Assembly (NCBI GenBank): GCA_002428015.1
Contig: DIZW01000129.1
Location: forward strand, 1 to 64,000
Direction of reading: 5' to 3'
DNA length: 64,000 nt
DNA from: Oxalobacteraceae bacterium UBA6018
Lineage (GTDB): Bacteria; Pseudomonadota; Gammaproteobacteria; Burkholderiales; Burkholderiaceae_D
The notes under the pieces are model-generated. The model was given only the letters and a program-made list of their open reading frames with translations, searched no databases and was not told the DNA's origin. Positions 44,601 through 52,163 of the stretch are shown here, one piece after another. Position 1 is the stretch's first letter, and every line of letters starts with the position of its first letter. The translations under genes were made by a program, and so were the position numbers.

Positions 44601-46384
44601 CGTTCGATCATCGCCACGTCTTCCTCGACCCCTCGCCCGACCTGGCCGCCTCCTTCGCCGAGCGGGCACGCCTGTTCGCGCTGCCGCGCTCCTCGTGGGA
44701 CGACTACGACAAGGCGCTGATCTCGGCCGGCGGCGGCGTGTTCCCGCGCAGCGCCCGCACGATCGCCCTTTCGCCCCAGGTGCGCGCCGCGCTCGACATC
44801 GAGGAGACCCAGCTCACACCGGAGGAACTGATGCACCGCATCCTGAAGGCGCCGGTGGACCTGTTCTACAACGGCGGCATCGGCACCTACATCAAGGCCT
44901 CGACCGAGACCCACGCCCAGGTCAAGGACCGCGCCAACGACGACATCCGCGTGGACGGCAACCAGCTGCGCTGCAAGGTCGTGGCCGAGGGCGGCAACCT
45001 GGGCGCGACCCAGCAGGGCCGGATCGAATTCGCGCTAGCCGGCGGGCATATCTTCACCGACGCGATCGACAATTCGGCCGGCGTGGACTGCTCCGACCAC
45101 GAGGTGAACGTGAAGATCTGGCTCGACACCGAGGTCAATGCCGGCCAGCTGGATCCGGCCGAGCGCAACCGCATCCTGGGCGAGATGACCGGCGCGATCG
45201 AAGGCCTGGTCCTGCGCGACAACGCGCTGCAAACCCATCTGCTGGTGCGCGAAGTCCAGGCCCAGGCCGACGCGGCGGTGGTGGACGGCTATGGCGCCCT
45301 GATCGCCAGCCTGGACGCCGAGGGCGCCCTCTCGCGCGAGCTCGAACAACTGCCGCGCAACGCCGAGCTGCAGCGCCGCAAGGCCGGCGGCATCGGCCTC
45401 ACGGCGCCCGAGCTGGCGGTGGTGATCGCCAACGTCAAGAACCGCTACAAGCGCCTGCTGGCCGCGCTGCCGCTCACCGACCTGGACTGGGCCGAGCCGG
45501 TGCTGCGGCCTTACTTCCCGGCGCAGCTGGTGGCCACCCGCGATCCGCTCGAACACCCGCTGGCCAACGCCATCCTCGCCACCGTGCTGGCCAACGAAGC
45601 GGTCAACCGCTGCGGCCCGCTGCTGCTGCGCGAGCTGGCGCACGAGCACCAGTGCGACGAGACCGAGATCATCCTGGCGTGGGGCCAGGCCTGGGCCGCG
45701 CTGCACCTGGCGCCGCTGTTCGAGGCGCTCGACGCCGACGCCCTCAAGGTGCCGCGCGCGGTCTCGGTCAAGGTCGACGCGCGCACCCGCGTCATGTTCC
45801 GCGCCGCGACCGAGGGCGTGCTGTCGGTGGCCAAGGACGCCCAGCGCGGCGCCGGCGGCATGCGCGAACTGACCGGCCTGTTCGCCCGCGCCGACATGCT
45901 GGCGCAGATGATCCCGGCCCACGTCGAGGCCGACGCCGAGACCCATGCCGACCTGCCGGCCGCGTTCGCGCAGGCTTGGAGGGCGGCCGACGCGATCGAG
46001 GCGGTGGCCAGCTTCGTGTTCGCGGCGGTGGCGGTGCCGCGCCCGGCCGGCATGTCGCTGGCCGAGTTCCTGGAGGTGGGCATGGCGCTGCGCCGCCAGG
46101 CCGGCATCGACACGCTCGAACGCGGCCTCAAGCTGCCGGCGCGCGGCAAGCCGCAGGAACAGCTGCGCAACTACGCGCTGCAGGCGCTGCGGCGCACCCA
46201 GCACCGATTGCTGCTGCAGGTGCTCGCGCGCGTGGGCGAGGGCGTGGAGACCGGCGACGCGGTCGAGGTGGTGACCAACGCGATGGGCTTGTCGGGCTAC
46301 GCGGCGCCGGTCGATCTGGAGCAGGCCATGCTCGACGTGTGGGCGCTGTCGGAAGCGACCACCGCAACCGCGCTGGCGGCCTGA
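41663..46384 (+). CDS. gdhB: NAD-specific glutamate dehydrogenase, large (GDH-180) class
   Basis: A 1573-residue enzyme that oxidatively deaminates glutamate to 2-oxoglutarate with NAD. An N-terminal regulatory region of about 700 residues (ACT-like segments such as MPYLVDSIVMALRRE and RIGVLQDTAHPVYG) precedes the catalytic core with RGGLRWSDRMEDYRTEVLGL, the lysine-containing VPVGSKGGFV and the nucleotide-binding VGVGDMSGDVFGNG, followed by a long C-terminal helical region. Length agrees with the 180-kDa class. The ATG at 41663 has TGGAG upstream. It lies between astB and astE, so glutamate made by the pathway can go straight into the TCA cycle. In Pseudomonas the homologous gdhB is ArgR-controlled but unlinked. 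Confidence 0.95.
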   Translation: MKQMPQELRQQTLDLVRAAAPAGGASQAEALIGAWLASLDDEDLAGTSPDSLAPLLREGFAQAARRTGDGCQIARLRYADGRGGVASALLILNDDMPYLVDSIVMALRRERAAVSGVMNAVLAVRRDGAGDALAVGEAGVPLESVVLCLLAEDLPAEQLDALVGKLRMVARDAAVVRRDAVAMADRMTSVAAAAASHGTEGAEVAAFLDWAKNEGFEPFGYAYYMVKPGVRELERDIPSRIGVLQDTAHPVYGTCLANIPGDFETLSHRPHTLSIVKADVAGTLHRDQPLDFIGVRDTDAHGAILGEHCFVGLFTRAATATPLARLPFARGRVARVLSLAGVRQEGFRAEKFLEILESLPRTEALEADPEWLAQVCSAVVSLYKQPRAKVFARRDVYARHLNVLVYLPRERYSAGVAAALAHALKESSGALEVRSQTLVADGPLARVYLIAHAARYPLDLETDIQAPLLAVLDGWHDRFDALADGVADLPTRAALRKLCSTLPVNYVSATAPAVAFADLNAILHNGEPGHVAVRVDTGDGDGAASIRLYSTDAVPSLSRILPPLHNAGVAIEHEQTFTIRLADGSSRFVTSLAVEAASAAKLARPKVVGVAQELFAALFNDQAEDGRLNGLVIEGALSTREVQLVRAYLSYWRQAGSKFSVRYMADTLRRQPAMVKELVDAFVRRFDPALPEAERVAAADAIRAIKARLPGVNHADSEEILAALADLMLATVRTNYFQNRQQGDKIIFKFDTSTLALVPEPRPFREIYVFSRRFEGLHLRGGPVARGGLRWSDRMEDYRTEVLGLVKAQMVKNAVIVPVGSKGGFVCKQMPKDAAREAVAAEGEAVYRLFVASLLEVTDNRVRGAVVAPADTVRYDQDDPYLVVAADKGTATFSDIANAIAVQRGFWLGDAFASGGSNGYDHKKMGITAKGAFEAVKRHFYEMDHDIASTPITMVGVGDMSGDVFGNGVLLSRHLKLVAAFDHRHVFLDPSPDLAASFAERARLFALPRSSWDDYDKALISAGGGVFPRSARTIALSPQVRAALDIEETQLTPEELMHRILKAPVDLFYNGGIGTYIKASTETHAQVKDRANDDIRVDGNQLRCKVVAEGGNLGATQQGRIEFALAGGHIFTDAIDNSAGVDCSDHEVNVKIWLDTEVNAGQLDPAERNRILGEMTGAIEGLVLRDNALQTHLLVREVQAQADAAVVDGYGALIASLDAEGALSRELEQLPRNAELQRRKAGGIGLTAPELAVVIANVKNRYKRLLAALPLTDLDWAEPVLRPYFPAQLVATRDPLEHPLANAILATVLANEAVNRCGPLLLRELAHEHQCDETEIILAWGQAWAALHLAPLFEALDADALKVPRAVSVKVDARTRVMFRAATEGVLSVAKDAQRGAGGMRELTGLFARADMLAQMIPAHVEADAETHADLPAAFAQAWRAADAIEAVASFVFAAVAVPRPAGMSLAEFLEVGMALRRQAGIDTLERGLKLPARGKPQEQLRNYALQALRRTQHRLLLQVLARVGEGVETGDAVEVVTNAMGLSGYAAPVDLEQAMLDVWALSEATTATALAA

Positions 46385-46385
46385 G

Positions 46386-47378
46386 ATGGCGGCCCTGCCA
46401 GAAGCGGTAAGGCGCCTGGCCGGCGCCGATTTCAGCGCGCTGGCGCCGCGCTTTGCGGCAGCCGGCTTCACGGTCGCGCTGCCGGCGCCCGGCGTCCTGA
46501 GCGTGAAGGCGCCGGGCCGGCCGGACCGTCCCAGCGTGCTGCTCTCGGTCGGCGTGCACGGCGACGAGACCGGGCCGATCGAAATGCTGGCCCACGCGCT
46601 CGACGCGCTCGGGCGCGACGCCGGCGCGCTGGCGGTGGACCTGATGGTCTGCGTCGGCAATATCGATGCGATCGCCGCCGGCAAGCGCTTCATCGACGCG
46701 GACCTGAACCGCATGTTCCGGCCTGACCGCGGCGCACTGGCCCATGCCGCCGAGGCGGCGCGCGCCGATGCCCTGGTCGCCGCCACCGACGCGTTTTTCG
46801 CCGGCGCCGGGCCACGCCGCTGGCACCTGGACCTGCACACGGCGATCCGCCCGTCGCGCTATCCCACCTTCGCCATCGTGCCCGAGCTGATCGCCGAGCA
46901 AGGCAAGCGCGCGCTGATCGGCTGGCTCGGCCAGGCGGCGATCGGCGCCATCATCCTCAACCCGCGCTCGGCCGGCACTTTCAGCTACTACAGCGCCGAG
47001 CACCACGGCGCGGCCGGCAGCACGGTGGAACTGGGGCGCGTGGGTACGCTGGGCGAGAACGACCTGACCCAGTTCGCGGGCGCCGCCGCCGCCCTGGACG
47101 CGCTGCTGCGCGGGGCCGTCCATGCGTCCACCGCCGGCGAGCCGGCGGTCTTCAAGGTGGCGCAGGAGGTGATCAAGCTGTCCGACGGATTCACCATGGC
47201 GCTCGGGCGCGACACGCACAACTTCACGGCGCTGCGCCAGGGCGAGGTGATCGCCACCGACGGCGCCACGGTGTACACGGTCAAGCACGCCGAGGAGCTG
47301 GTGGTGTTCCCCAACCCGGACGTGCGGGTCGGCCTGCGCGCCGGGCTGATGGTGGTGCGCGCCGACCTGGCGGAATGA
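46386..47378 (+). CDS. astE: Succinylglutamate desuccinylase
   Basis: A 330-residue zinc enzyme of the AstE/aspartoacylase family, releasing glutamate and succinate in the last step of the pathway. Zinc ligands are seen in VGVHGDETGPIE (His and Glu) and LDLHTAIRPSRY (His); the catalytic glutamate is in STVELGRVG. It begins 1 nt after the glutamate dehydrogenase stop, so the two are tightly coupled. Confidence 0.94.
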   Translation: MAALPEAVRRLAGADFSALAPRFAAAGFTVALPAPGVLSVKAPGRPDRPSVLLSVGVHGDETGPIEMLAHALDALGRDAGALAVDLMVCVGNIDAIAAGKRFIDADLNRMFRPDRGALAHAAEAARADALVAATDAFFAGAGPRRWHLDLHTAIRPSRYPTFAIVPELIAEQGKRALIGWLGQAAIGAIILNPRSAGTFSYYSAEHHGAAGSTVELGRVGTLGENDLTQFAGAAAALDALLRGAVHASTAGEPAVFKVAQEVIKLSDGFTMALGRDTHNFTALRQGEVIATDGATVYTVKHAEELVVFPNPDVRVGLRAGLMVVRADLAE

Positions 47379-47443
47379 TGGCCGTGCGTGCCGATGTTGC
47401 GGCCTTGCGCTAGACTGGCCATTTCGACCACCGCACGCCCATC

Positions 47444-48538
47444 ATGAGCCAACTATTCACGCCCTACGCCCTCGGTCCGCTCGCGCTGGCGAACCGCATC
47501 ACCATCGCCCCAATGTGCCAGTACTCGGCCGACAACGGCCTGGCCACCGACTGGCATATGATCCACCTCGGCCACCTGGCCCTGTCCGGCGCGGCCCTGC
47601 TGACGCTGGAGGCGAGCGCGGTGTCGCCGGAAGGGCGCATCTCGGCGCGCGACCTGGGCCTGTGGTCCGACCAGCACGCCGCCGCGCTGGCGCCGATTGT
47701 GGCGGCGGTGCGCCGTTACGCGCCGATCCGGCTCGGCATCCAGCTCGGCCACGCGGGGCGCAAGGCATCCACCCAGGTCCCGTGGGAGGGCGGCGCGCAG
47801 GTCGCCCCGGCCGACGGCGGCTGGCAGACGCTCGCGCCGTCGGCCGTGCCGCATACCGAGGGCGACATGGCGCCGCTCGCGCTGGACGCGGCCGGCATGC
47901 GCAAGGTGGTCGACGATTTCGCCGCCGCGGCCAGGCGCAGCCACGCGCTCGGCCTGGACCTGATCGAGGTGCACGCCGCCCACGGCTACCTGCTGCACCA
48001 GTTCCTCTCGCCGCTGTCCAACCAGCGCGGCGATCAATACGGCGGTTCGCTGGAAAACCGCATGCGCTTTCCGCTCGAGGTATTCGCGGCCGTGCGCGCG
48101 GCGGTCCCGGCGTCGATGGCGGTGGGCGTGCGCATCTCGGCCACCGACTGGGTCGACGGCGGCTGGGACATTGAACAGAGCGTGGCGCTGGCCTGCGTGC
48201 TGCGCGACGCCGGCGCCGACTTCATCCATGTGTCCAGCGGCGGCCTGTCGCCCAAGCAGCAGATTGCGCTCGGGCCCAACTACCAGATTCCCTTCGCCGC
48301 CCGCATCAAGGCCGCCGCCGGCATGCCAACCATCGGCGTGGGCCTCATCACTGGCGCACGCCAGGCCGAGGACATCATCGCCAGCGGGCAGGCGGACGCG
48401 GTGGCGCTGGCCCGTGCGATGCTGTTCGATCCGCGCTGGCCGTGGCATGCCGCCGCCGAACTGGGTGCCCAGGTGAGCGCGCCGCCCCAGTACTGGCGTT
48501 CGCAGCCGCGCGAGTTCAAGAACCTGTTCGGAAACTGA
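47444..48538 (+). CDS. NADH:flavin oxidoreductase (old yellow enzyme, YqjM-like)
   Basis: A 364-residue FMN-dependent ene-reductase. The beginning YALGPLALANRITIAPMCQY carries the cysteine and tyrosine typical of the YqjM class. The substrate-binding histidines are in VHAAHGYLLHQFLSP, and VALARAMLFDPRWPW is the usual C-terminal motif. It may reduce quinones, enals or electrophile-modified compounds; the substrate is unassigned. The Nudix gene follows after 4 nt. Confidence 0.93.
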   Translation: MSQLFTPYALGPLALANRITIAPMCQYSADNGLATDWHMIHLGHLALSGAALLTLEASAVSPEGRISARDLGLWSDQHAAALAPIVAAVRRYAPIRLGIQLGHAGRKASTQVPWEGGAQVAPADGGWQTLAPSAVPHTEGDMAPLALDAAGMRKVVDDFAAAARRSHALGLDLIEVHAAHGYLLHQFLSPLSNQRGDQYGGSLENRMRFPLEVFAAVRAAVPASMAVGVRISATDWVDGGWDIEQSVALACVLRDAGADFIHVSSGGLSPKQQIALGPNYQIPFAARIKAAAGMPTIGVGLITGARQAEDIIASGQADAVALARAMLFDPRWPWHAAAELGAQVSAPPQYWRSQPREFKNLFGN

Positions 48539-48542
48539 GGCG

Positions 48543-49076
48543 ATGGCCGAAATCGAATGCGTGGACAGCCGCGAGGCCTACGCCAACCGCTGGATGCGGG
48601 TGCGCGAAGACAGCGTGCGGCGCGCCGACGGCACGCTCGGCGTCTACGGCGTGGTGGAGAAGAACGATTTCGCCGTGATCGTGGCCGTGCAGGACGGCGC
48701 GGTGGCGATGGTCGAGCAGTTCCGCTACCCGGTGGGTGGGCGCTACTGGGAGTTCCCGCAAGGCTCGTGGGAGAGCGGACCGGACACGCTGGCGCTGGCG
48801 CGCGCCGAATTGCGCGAGGAGACCGGTCTGCTGGCGCGGCAGGTCACCCATGCCGGGCGATTGTTCCTCGCGAGTGGATTTTGCAACCAGGCCTATGACG
48901 TGGTCCTCGCCACCGGCCTGACCCAGGGCGAGAGCGCGCTGGAAAGCGAAGAGCAGGGGCTGGTGTCGCGCTTCGTGCCGATCGCCGAGCTTGAAGCGCG
49001 GATCGTCAGCGGCGCGATCATGGATGCCTCGACGGTGGCCGCCTTTGGCCTGCTGCGGCTCAAGGGGCTGCTCTAA
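48543..49076 (+). CDS. Nudix hydrolase (ADP-sugar pyrophosphatase-like)
   Basis: A 177-residue Nudix protein. The box reads GSWESGPDTLALA then RAELREETGL. The metal-binding AELREE glutamates are retained, but the usual glutamate seven residues into the box is proline and the arginine before E-L is alanine. The preceding YWEFPQGSWE and following GFCNQAYDVVLA segments resemble ADP-ribose or NDP-sugar pyrophosphatases. It is probably co-transcribed with the old-yellow-enzyme gene. Confidence 0.88.
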   Translation: MAEIECVDSREAYANRWMRVREDSVRRADGTLGVYGVVEKNDFAVIVAVQDGAVAMVEQFRYPVGGRYWEFPQGSWESGPDTLALARAELREETGLLARQVTHAGRLFLASGFCNQAYDVVLATGLTQGESALESEEQGLVSRFVPIAELEARIVSGAIMDASTVAAFGLLRLKGLL

Positions 49077-49155
49077 ACCGGCAGCGGCGGTCCACCCACG
49101 TCATCCTCGCCGCCGCCGTTCGTTTTGCGCGAACGACGGCGCGTGGCGCCAACGA

Positions 49156-50349
49156 TTACAACAGGTGGTCGAGCGCCTCGGGGCCGAACACTTCGCGATG
49201 CAGTCGGCTCACCGGCACGCCGGCCGCCAGCAGCGACGTCCATTGCGCCTGCATGAAAGGCAGCGGGCCGCACAGGTAGACGTTGGTCTCGGTACGCGGC
49301 CACGACGGCATCTGGGCCACGTCCATCCATCCTTGTTTGGCATCGCCGCTCTCGGCCACGTCCTCGTAGAAGGTCGCCACCAGCAGGTTCGGCATGCGCT
49401 TGCGCGCGGCGGCCAGGTCGGCCTGGTGCGCGTGATGGCTGGCGTCGCGCGCGGCGTGCCCGAAGATCACGTGGCGCTGCGGGTGGACCTGGGCGATGCG
49501 GTTCAAGGCCGCGATCATCGGCGTGACGCCCACGCCGGCCGACAGCAGCACCACCGGCTCGTTGGACTCGGTGTCGGGCGTGAAGTCGCCGAACGGATGC
49601 GACACCTGCAGCTCCGAGCCGACCTTGACGTGATCGTGCAGCCAGTTCGACACCTGTCCGGCCGGGGTCTCGGCGCCGCTCTTTTCGCGCTTGACCGAGA
49701 TGCGCAGGTTCTCGCCGTTGGCCGCGTCGGACAGGCTGTACTGGCGCAGCTGATGGCGCCCGTCGGCGAAGGTCACCGCGCAGCTGACGTACTGGCCCGC
49801 CTTGAAGGCCGGCACCGGCGCGCCGTCGGCCGGCACGAAGCGGATCGACAGCACGTCTTCGCTTTGCTTGATTACCTCGGTCACGCGCATGGTGCGCGTT
49901 GCGCCCGGCTCGATGCCGGCGCTGGCGTACATCTCGCGCTCGGCGGCGATGAAGATGTCGGCCAGCGCGTTATACGCCTCGCCCCAGGCGGCCAGCAGTT
50001 CCGGCGTGGCGGCCTCGCCCAGCGTCTCGGCGATGGCGCCCAGCAGGTGGCGACCGACGATCGGATAGTGCTCGGCGCGGATGCCGACCGATACGTGCTT
50101 GTGCACGATGCGGTTCACCACCGGGCCCAGCGCGTCGGGGTTGCCGATGTTGGCGGCGTAGGCGAACACGGCGGAGGCGAGCGACTGCTGTTGCGCGCCG
50201 TTGGCCTGGTTGCCCATGTTGAACAGATTGGTCAGCGCCGGCAGTTCGGCGAACACATTGTGGTAGAACGTCTTGGTGATCGCCAAGCCATGTTCGCGCA
50301 ACACTGGCACGCTGGCATCGATGTACGGACGGGAAGCAGCTGAAATCAT
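49156..50349 (-). CDS. hmpA: Nitric oxide dioxygenase flavohaemoglobin
   Basis: A 397-residue protein converting NO and O2 to nitrate with NAD(P)H. The globin domain (about residues 1-140) includes the distal-pocket FYHNVF segment and the haem-ligand region YPIVGRHLLGAI. The FAD domain (about 150-255) has RQYSLSDAA and the NAD domain (about 260-397) has LLSAGVGVTPMIAAL and YLCGPLPFM. AGAGG lies 7 nt before the ATG. An NsrR-like box is directly upstream, so NO induction through the adjacent nsrR is expected. Confidence 0.96.
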   Translation of the reverse strand: MISAASRPYIDASVPVLREHGLAITKTFYHNVFAELPALTNLFNMGNQANGAQQQSLASAVFAYAANIGNPDALGPVVNRIVHKHVSVGIRAEHYPIVGRHLLGAIAETLGEAATPELLAAWGEAYNALADIFIAAEREMYASAGIEPGATRTMRVTEVIKQSEDVLSIRFVPADGAPVPAFKAGQYVSCAVTFADGRHQLRQYSLSDAANGENLRISVKREKSGAETPAGQVSNWLHDHVKVGSELQVSHPFGDFTPDTESNEPVVLLSAGVGVTPMIAALNRIAQVHPQRHVIFGHAARDASHHAHQADLAAARKRMPNLLVATFYEDVAESGDAKQGWMDVAQMPSWPRTETNVYLCGPLPFMQAQWTSLLAAGVPVSRLHREVFGPEALDHLL

Positions 50350-50363
50350 TGAATACCTCTTTA

Positions 50364-50386
50364 TTGATGCATGTTTAATGCATGTT
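50364..50386 (-). promoter_or_regulatory. NsrR-type operator upstream of hmpA
   Basis: A 23-bp interrupted palindrome with halves GATGCAT and ATGCATG separated by five bases, agreeing with the NsrR pattern AAGATGYAT-TTnAA-ATRCATCTT at most positions. It lies 15 bp before the hmpA start, between hmpA and the nsrR terminator. Confidence 0.75.
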
Positions 50387-50393
50387 TATGGTT

Positions 50394-50416
50394 AAAAAAA
50401 ACGGCGCGGGCGCCGT
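50394..50416 (-). terminator. Rho-independent terminator of nsrR
   Basis: On the minus strand ACGGCG and CGCCGT form a short GC stem with a 4-nt loop, followed by eight T. It overlaps the nsrR stop codon, so hmpA needs its own promoter. Confidence 0.8.
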
Positions 50417-50874
50417 CACGCAAGCATTGCGCTGTCGAGATAGCGGCGGTGCAGGCGAACGATGTGTTCGCCGGTGGGACCGTCGGTGATCTGGGCCAGC
50501 GTAAATCCATCCATGGCGTCGTAGAACGCGCGCATGCCGGCGGCCAAGGCGCCGCGCAGGCGGCAATGGTCGCTGAGGATGCAGGACGTCCCCTCGCAAT
50601 CGATCAGTTCGGTGTCGCCTTCCAGTTCGCGCAGCACCGCGCCCACTTTCAGGGTCAGCGGATCGGCCGACAAGCGCAAGCCGCCGTTGCGCCCGCGCGT
50701 GGCCTTGATCCAGCCCGCGCGGCTCAGGTGGCCCACCACCTTGACCAGGTGGTTAACCGGGATATCGAACTGGGTGGCGATCTCCGCCACGGTGACCTGG
50801 GCACGGCCGGCGTCGGCGCGCGCCAGGTAAATCAGGACGCGCAGGCCAATGTCGGAGAAGCGGGTTAAACGCAT
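50416..50874 (-). CDS. nsrR: Rrf2-family NO-sensing repressor NsrR
   Basis: A 152-residue iron-sulphur regulator. The N-terminal winged helix begins MRLTRFSDIGLRVLIYLA; Asp8 and cysteines 93, 98 and 104 (spacing C-x4-C-x5-C in DCEGTSC and DHC) match the cluster ligands of NsrR. Nitrosylation of the cluster releases DNA. It is adjacent to hmpA, and NsrR-like boxes precede both genes. Confidence 0.93.
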   Translation of the reverse strand: MRLTRFSDIGLRVLIYLARADAGRAQVTVAEIATQFDIPVNHLVKVVGHLSRAGWIKATRGRNGGLRLSADPLTLKVGAVLRELEGDTELIDCEGTSCILSDHCRLRGALAAGMRAFYDAMDGFTLAQITDGPTGEHIVRLHRRYLDSAMLA

Positions 50875-50904
50875 GCAGTTGCCAGTGTGAAGGGGACGAG
50901 ACGA

Positions 50905-50934
50905 ATTCTAGCAAAAGATGTCGATGAAATGCAA
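50905..50934 (-). promoter_or_regulatory. Candidate nsrR promoter
   Basis: Read on the minus strand, TTGCAT (50929-50934) and TAGAAT (50905-50910) are separated by 18 bp, 31 bp before the nsrR start. The NsrR-like box covers the -35 and spacer. Confidence 0.6.
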
Positions 50935-50937
50935 CTT
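50915..50937 (-). promoter_or_regulatory. NsrR-type operator upstream of nsrR
   Basis: A 23-bp site beginning AAGATG and ending AACTT agrees with the NsrR consensus at 18 of 22 defined positions; the right half (AAATGCA) is well conserved and the left half less so. Its overlap with the nsrR promoter suggests autoregulation (inference). Confidence 0.6.
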
Positions 50938-51032
50938 TAAATTTGTTTGATGCAGAACATGGACAAATCAGACAATTGGGTGCGTGCAATAGTTGCAGTA
51001 GACTTTTTGTTTCCCAAAATAAGGGAGCTGCC

Positions 51033-51271
51033 ATGTTGAAGCGTTTGTCGATCGTATTGCTGATGTGTGCGCTGGTGTGCTCCCGCGCGAACGGCCGCCG
51101 ACGCCGCCCCGCCGCCAGCGATGAGCGCCGAGCGGTTCGAAGCCTCGCTGACCTACCAGCACGGGGATATTGCGCTGCCCGGTGGCTTGGCCCGCCTGAA
51201 TTTGCCCGCCGCCTTCCACCGCTGTGATGAAGCTGTTCAGCCGGAAGCCTCAGTTCGACCTGGAGAAATAA
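51033..51271 (+). pseudogene. Decayed DUF2167 membrane-protein gene (frameshift plus internal deletion)
   Basis: Pieces of one protein occur in three frames. From the ATG at 51033, with AAGGGAG just upstream, a signal peptide (MLKRLSIVLLMCALVC) is read. After a frame change near 51090 come the mature N-terminus, ERFEASLTYQHGDIALPGG, and LARLNLPAAF. After a second change near 51220 comes the C-terminal tail AVMKLFSRKPQFDLEK and a stop at 51271. Intact DUF2167 proteins are roughly 270-300 residues with this opening and a basic C-terminal tail, so most of the middle is deleted. The family call is from memory of its N-terminal motif. The Shine-Dalgarno remains intact. Confidence 0.7.
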
Positions 51272-51381
51272 AGGGCAAGCTCCTGCGCTGGCTGTTCGCC
51301 GCCGGCAAGCTCGGCAAGCTGTTCATCACCGGTGGCAGCATGCTGCTGCTGCTGTCCATACTGGTGTACAGCTTCGGTTAA
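51272..51381 (+). pseudogene. N-terminal stump of a site-2-protease-type membrane protein gene
   Basis: Directly after the DUF2167 tail a 36-residue stretch reads GKLLRWLFAAGKLGKLF then ITGGSMLLLLSILVYSFG before a stop at 51381. It resembles the N-terminus of the site-2 protease (M50-like) membrane proteins that commonly follow DUF2167 genes, where a similar KLGKL-TGG-MLLS pattern precedes the HExxH helix. No start codon is left at the expected place and the rest of the gene, including the active site, is missing. The assignment is tentative. Confidence 0.5.
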
Positions 51382-51521
51382 TTCGCGGCCTCAGTGGCAC
51401 GGCTGAGCTCGTGTCTGAATGTCGCCTCCGACCCCGATGCTATTAACGCACTTATAACCTCGCTGGCGGCGTCTGACGTGAAGTGCGGCGGATATTGGCG
51501 CCATCGCACTTTAGCTCCCGC

Positions 51522-52163
51522 TTATAGCGTGGCGCCCCATGCATAGGATGCGATTTGCTTGGCCACCGTTCCGATGACGATGGTCACGTCGCGGTGCGCG
51601 GTCAAGGGGATATCGCTTAGCTGGCCGGTATATTTTGTCAGCGTTTTGTCGTCAGTCAGATAAACGCTGATCGGCTGCCCGGTAATTCCGGCCACATTCG
51701 TATCGGACAGGGGCTGCCCCCACACCGCAAAAAACTGGCCCAGCGTGAACTGCTTCGACGTATTGGTTTCAATGTGGATGATGCCAGAGCCGTCGTGGGT
51801 GTGCAGTTCGTAAGCGCATCCTTGCAGCCCGATCTGGGCGGGGATCATCAGCGCGGCCCCGTCGCGCAGGATCGTCAGGTGGGCATGGATATGGTAAGAC
51901 TCATTCGTCAGGCAATTGACGCCGCCAGTGGAAAGCCCGTTTCCGCCGGTCGATGTCGATCCTGCCGCCCACTGTGCGGTACCAAGGTTGGTACTGCCGT
52001 CCAGTGGCGTCGATACCGATGCCAGCGTCACATCGCCCGCCGGGGGCGGGGCCGGGACGGACGCGCTTGGGGCCGGGGAGCTGGCGTTGCCACCACCGCA
52101 TCCAGCAAGGACGATCGCGGAGGCGGCCACGAAAGTGGTCAGGAAATTTGATCTCGTCAGCAT
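51522..52163 (-). CDS. Histidine-rich exported lipoprotein of unknown function
   Basis: A 213-residue protein with a lipoprotein signal (lipobox LAGC, Cys22), a Gly/Ser/Pro linker to about residue 45, and a compact domain with clustered histidines: YHIHAHLTILRDG (about 91-103), then ELHTHDGSGIIHIE (about 119-132), followed by FTLGQFFAVWGQPL. A similar HTHD-x-GIIHIE / FTLGQFF pattern occurs in uncharacterised secreted proteins of diverse bacteria; the spacing suggests a metal site, but no activity is known to me. Two cysteines (near 84 and 116) flank the histidine cluster. Codon usage is less GC-rich than in most neighbours. No clear Shine-Dalgarno is seen. Confidence 0.8.
   Translation of the reverse strand: MLTRSNFLTTFVAASAIVLAGCGGGNASSPAPSASVPAPPPAGDVTLASVSTPLDGSTNLGTAQWAAGSTSTGGNGLSTGGVNCLTNESYHIHAHLTILRDGAALMIPAQIGLQGCAYELHTHDGSGIIHIETNTSKQFTLGQFFAVWGQPLSDTNVAGITGQPISVYLTDDKTLTKYTGQLSDIPLTAHRDVTIVIGTVAKQIASYAWGATL

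Noticed and set aside
41636..44914. A 1092-codon antisense frame inside the glutamate dehydrogenase gene
   Set aside because: Composition is His/Arg/Gly/Val-rich, typical of antisense shadows in GC-rich genes; the plus strand encodes an unmistakable conserved enzyme.
49110..49145. Hairpin between the Nudix and hmpA genes as a terminator
   Set aside because: The arms pair with a bulge, but neither strand has a T-tract after the stem.
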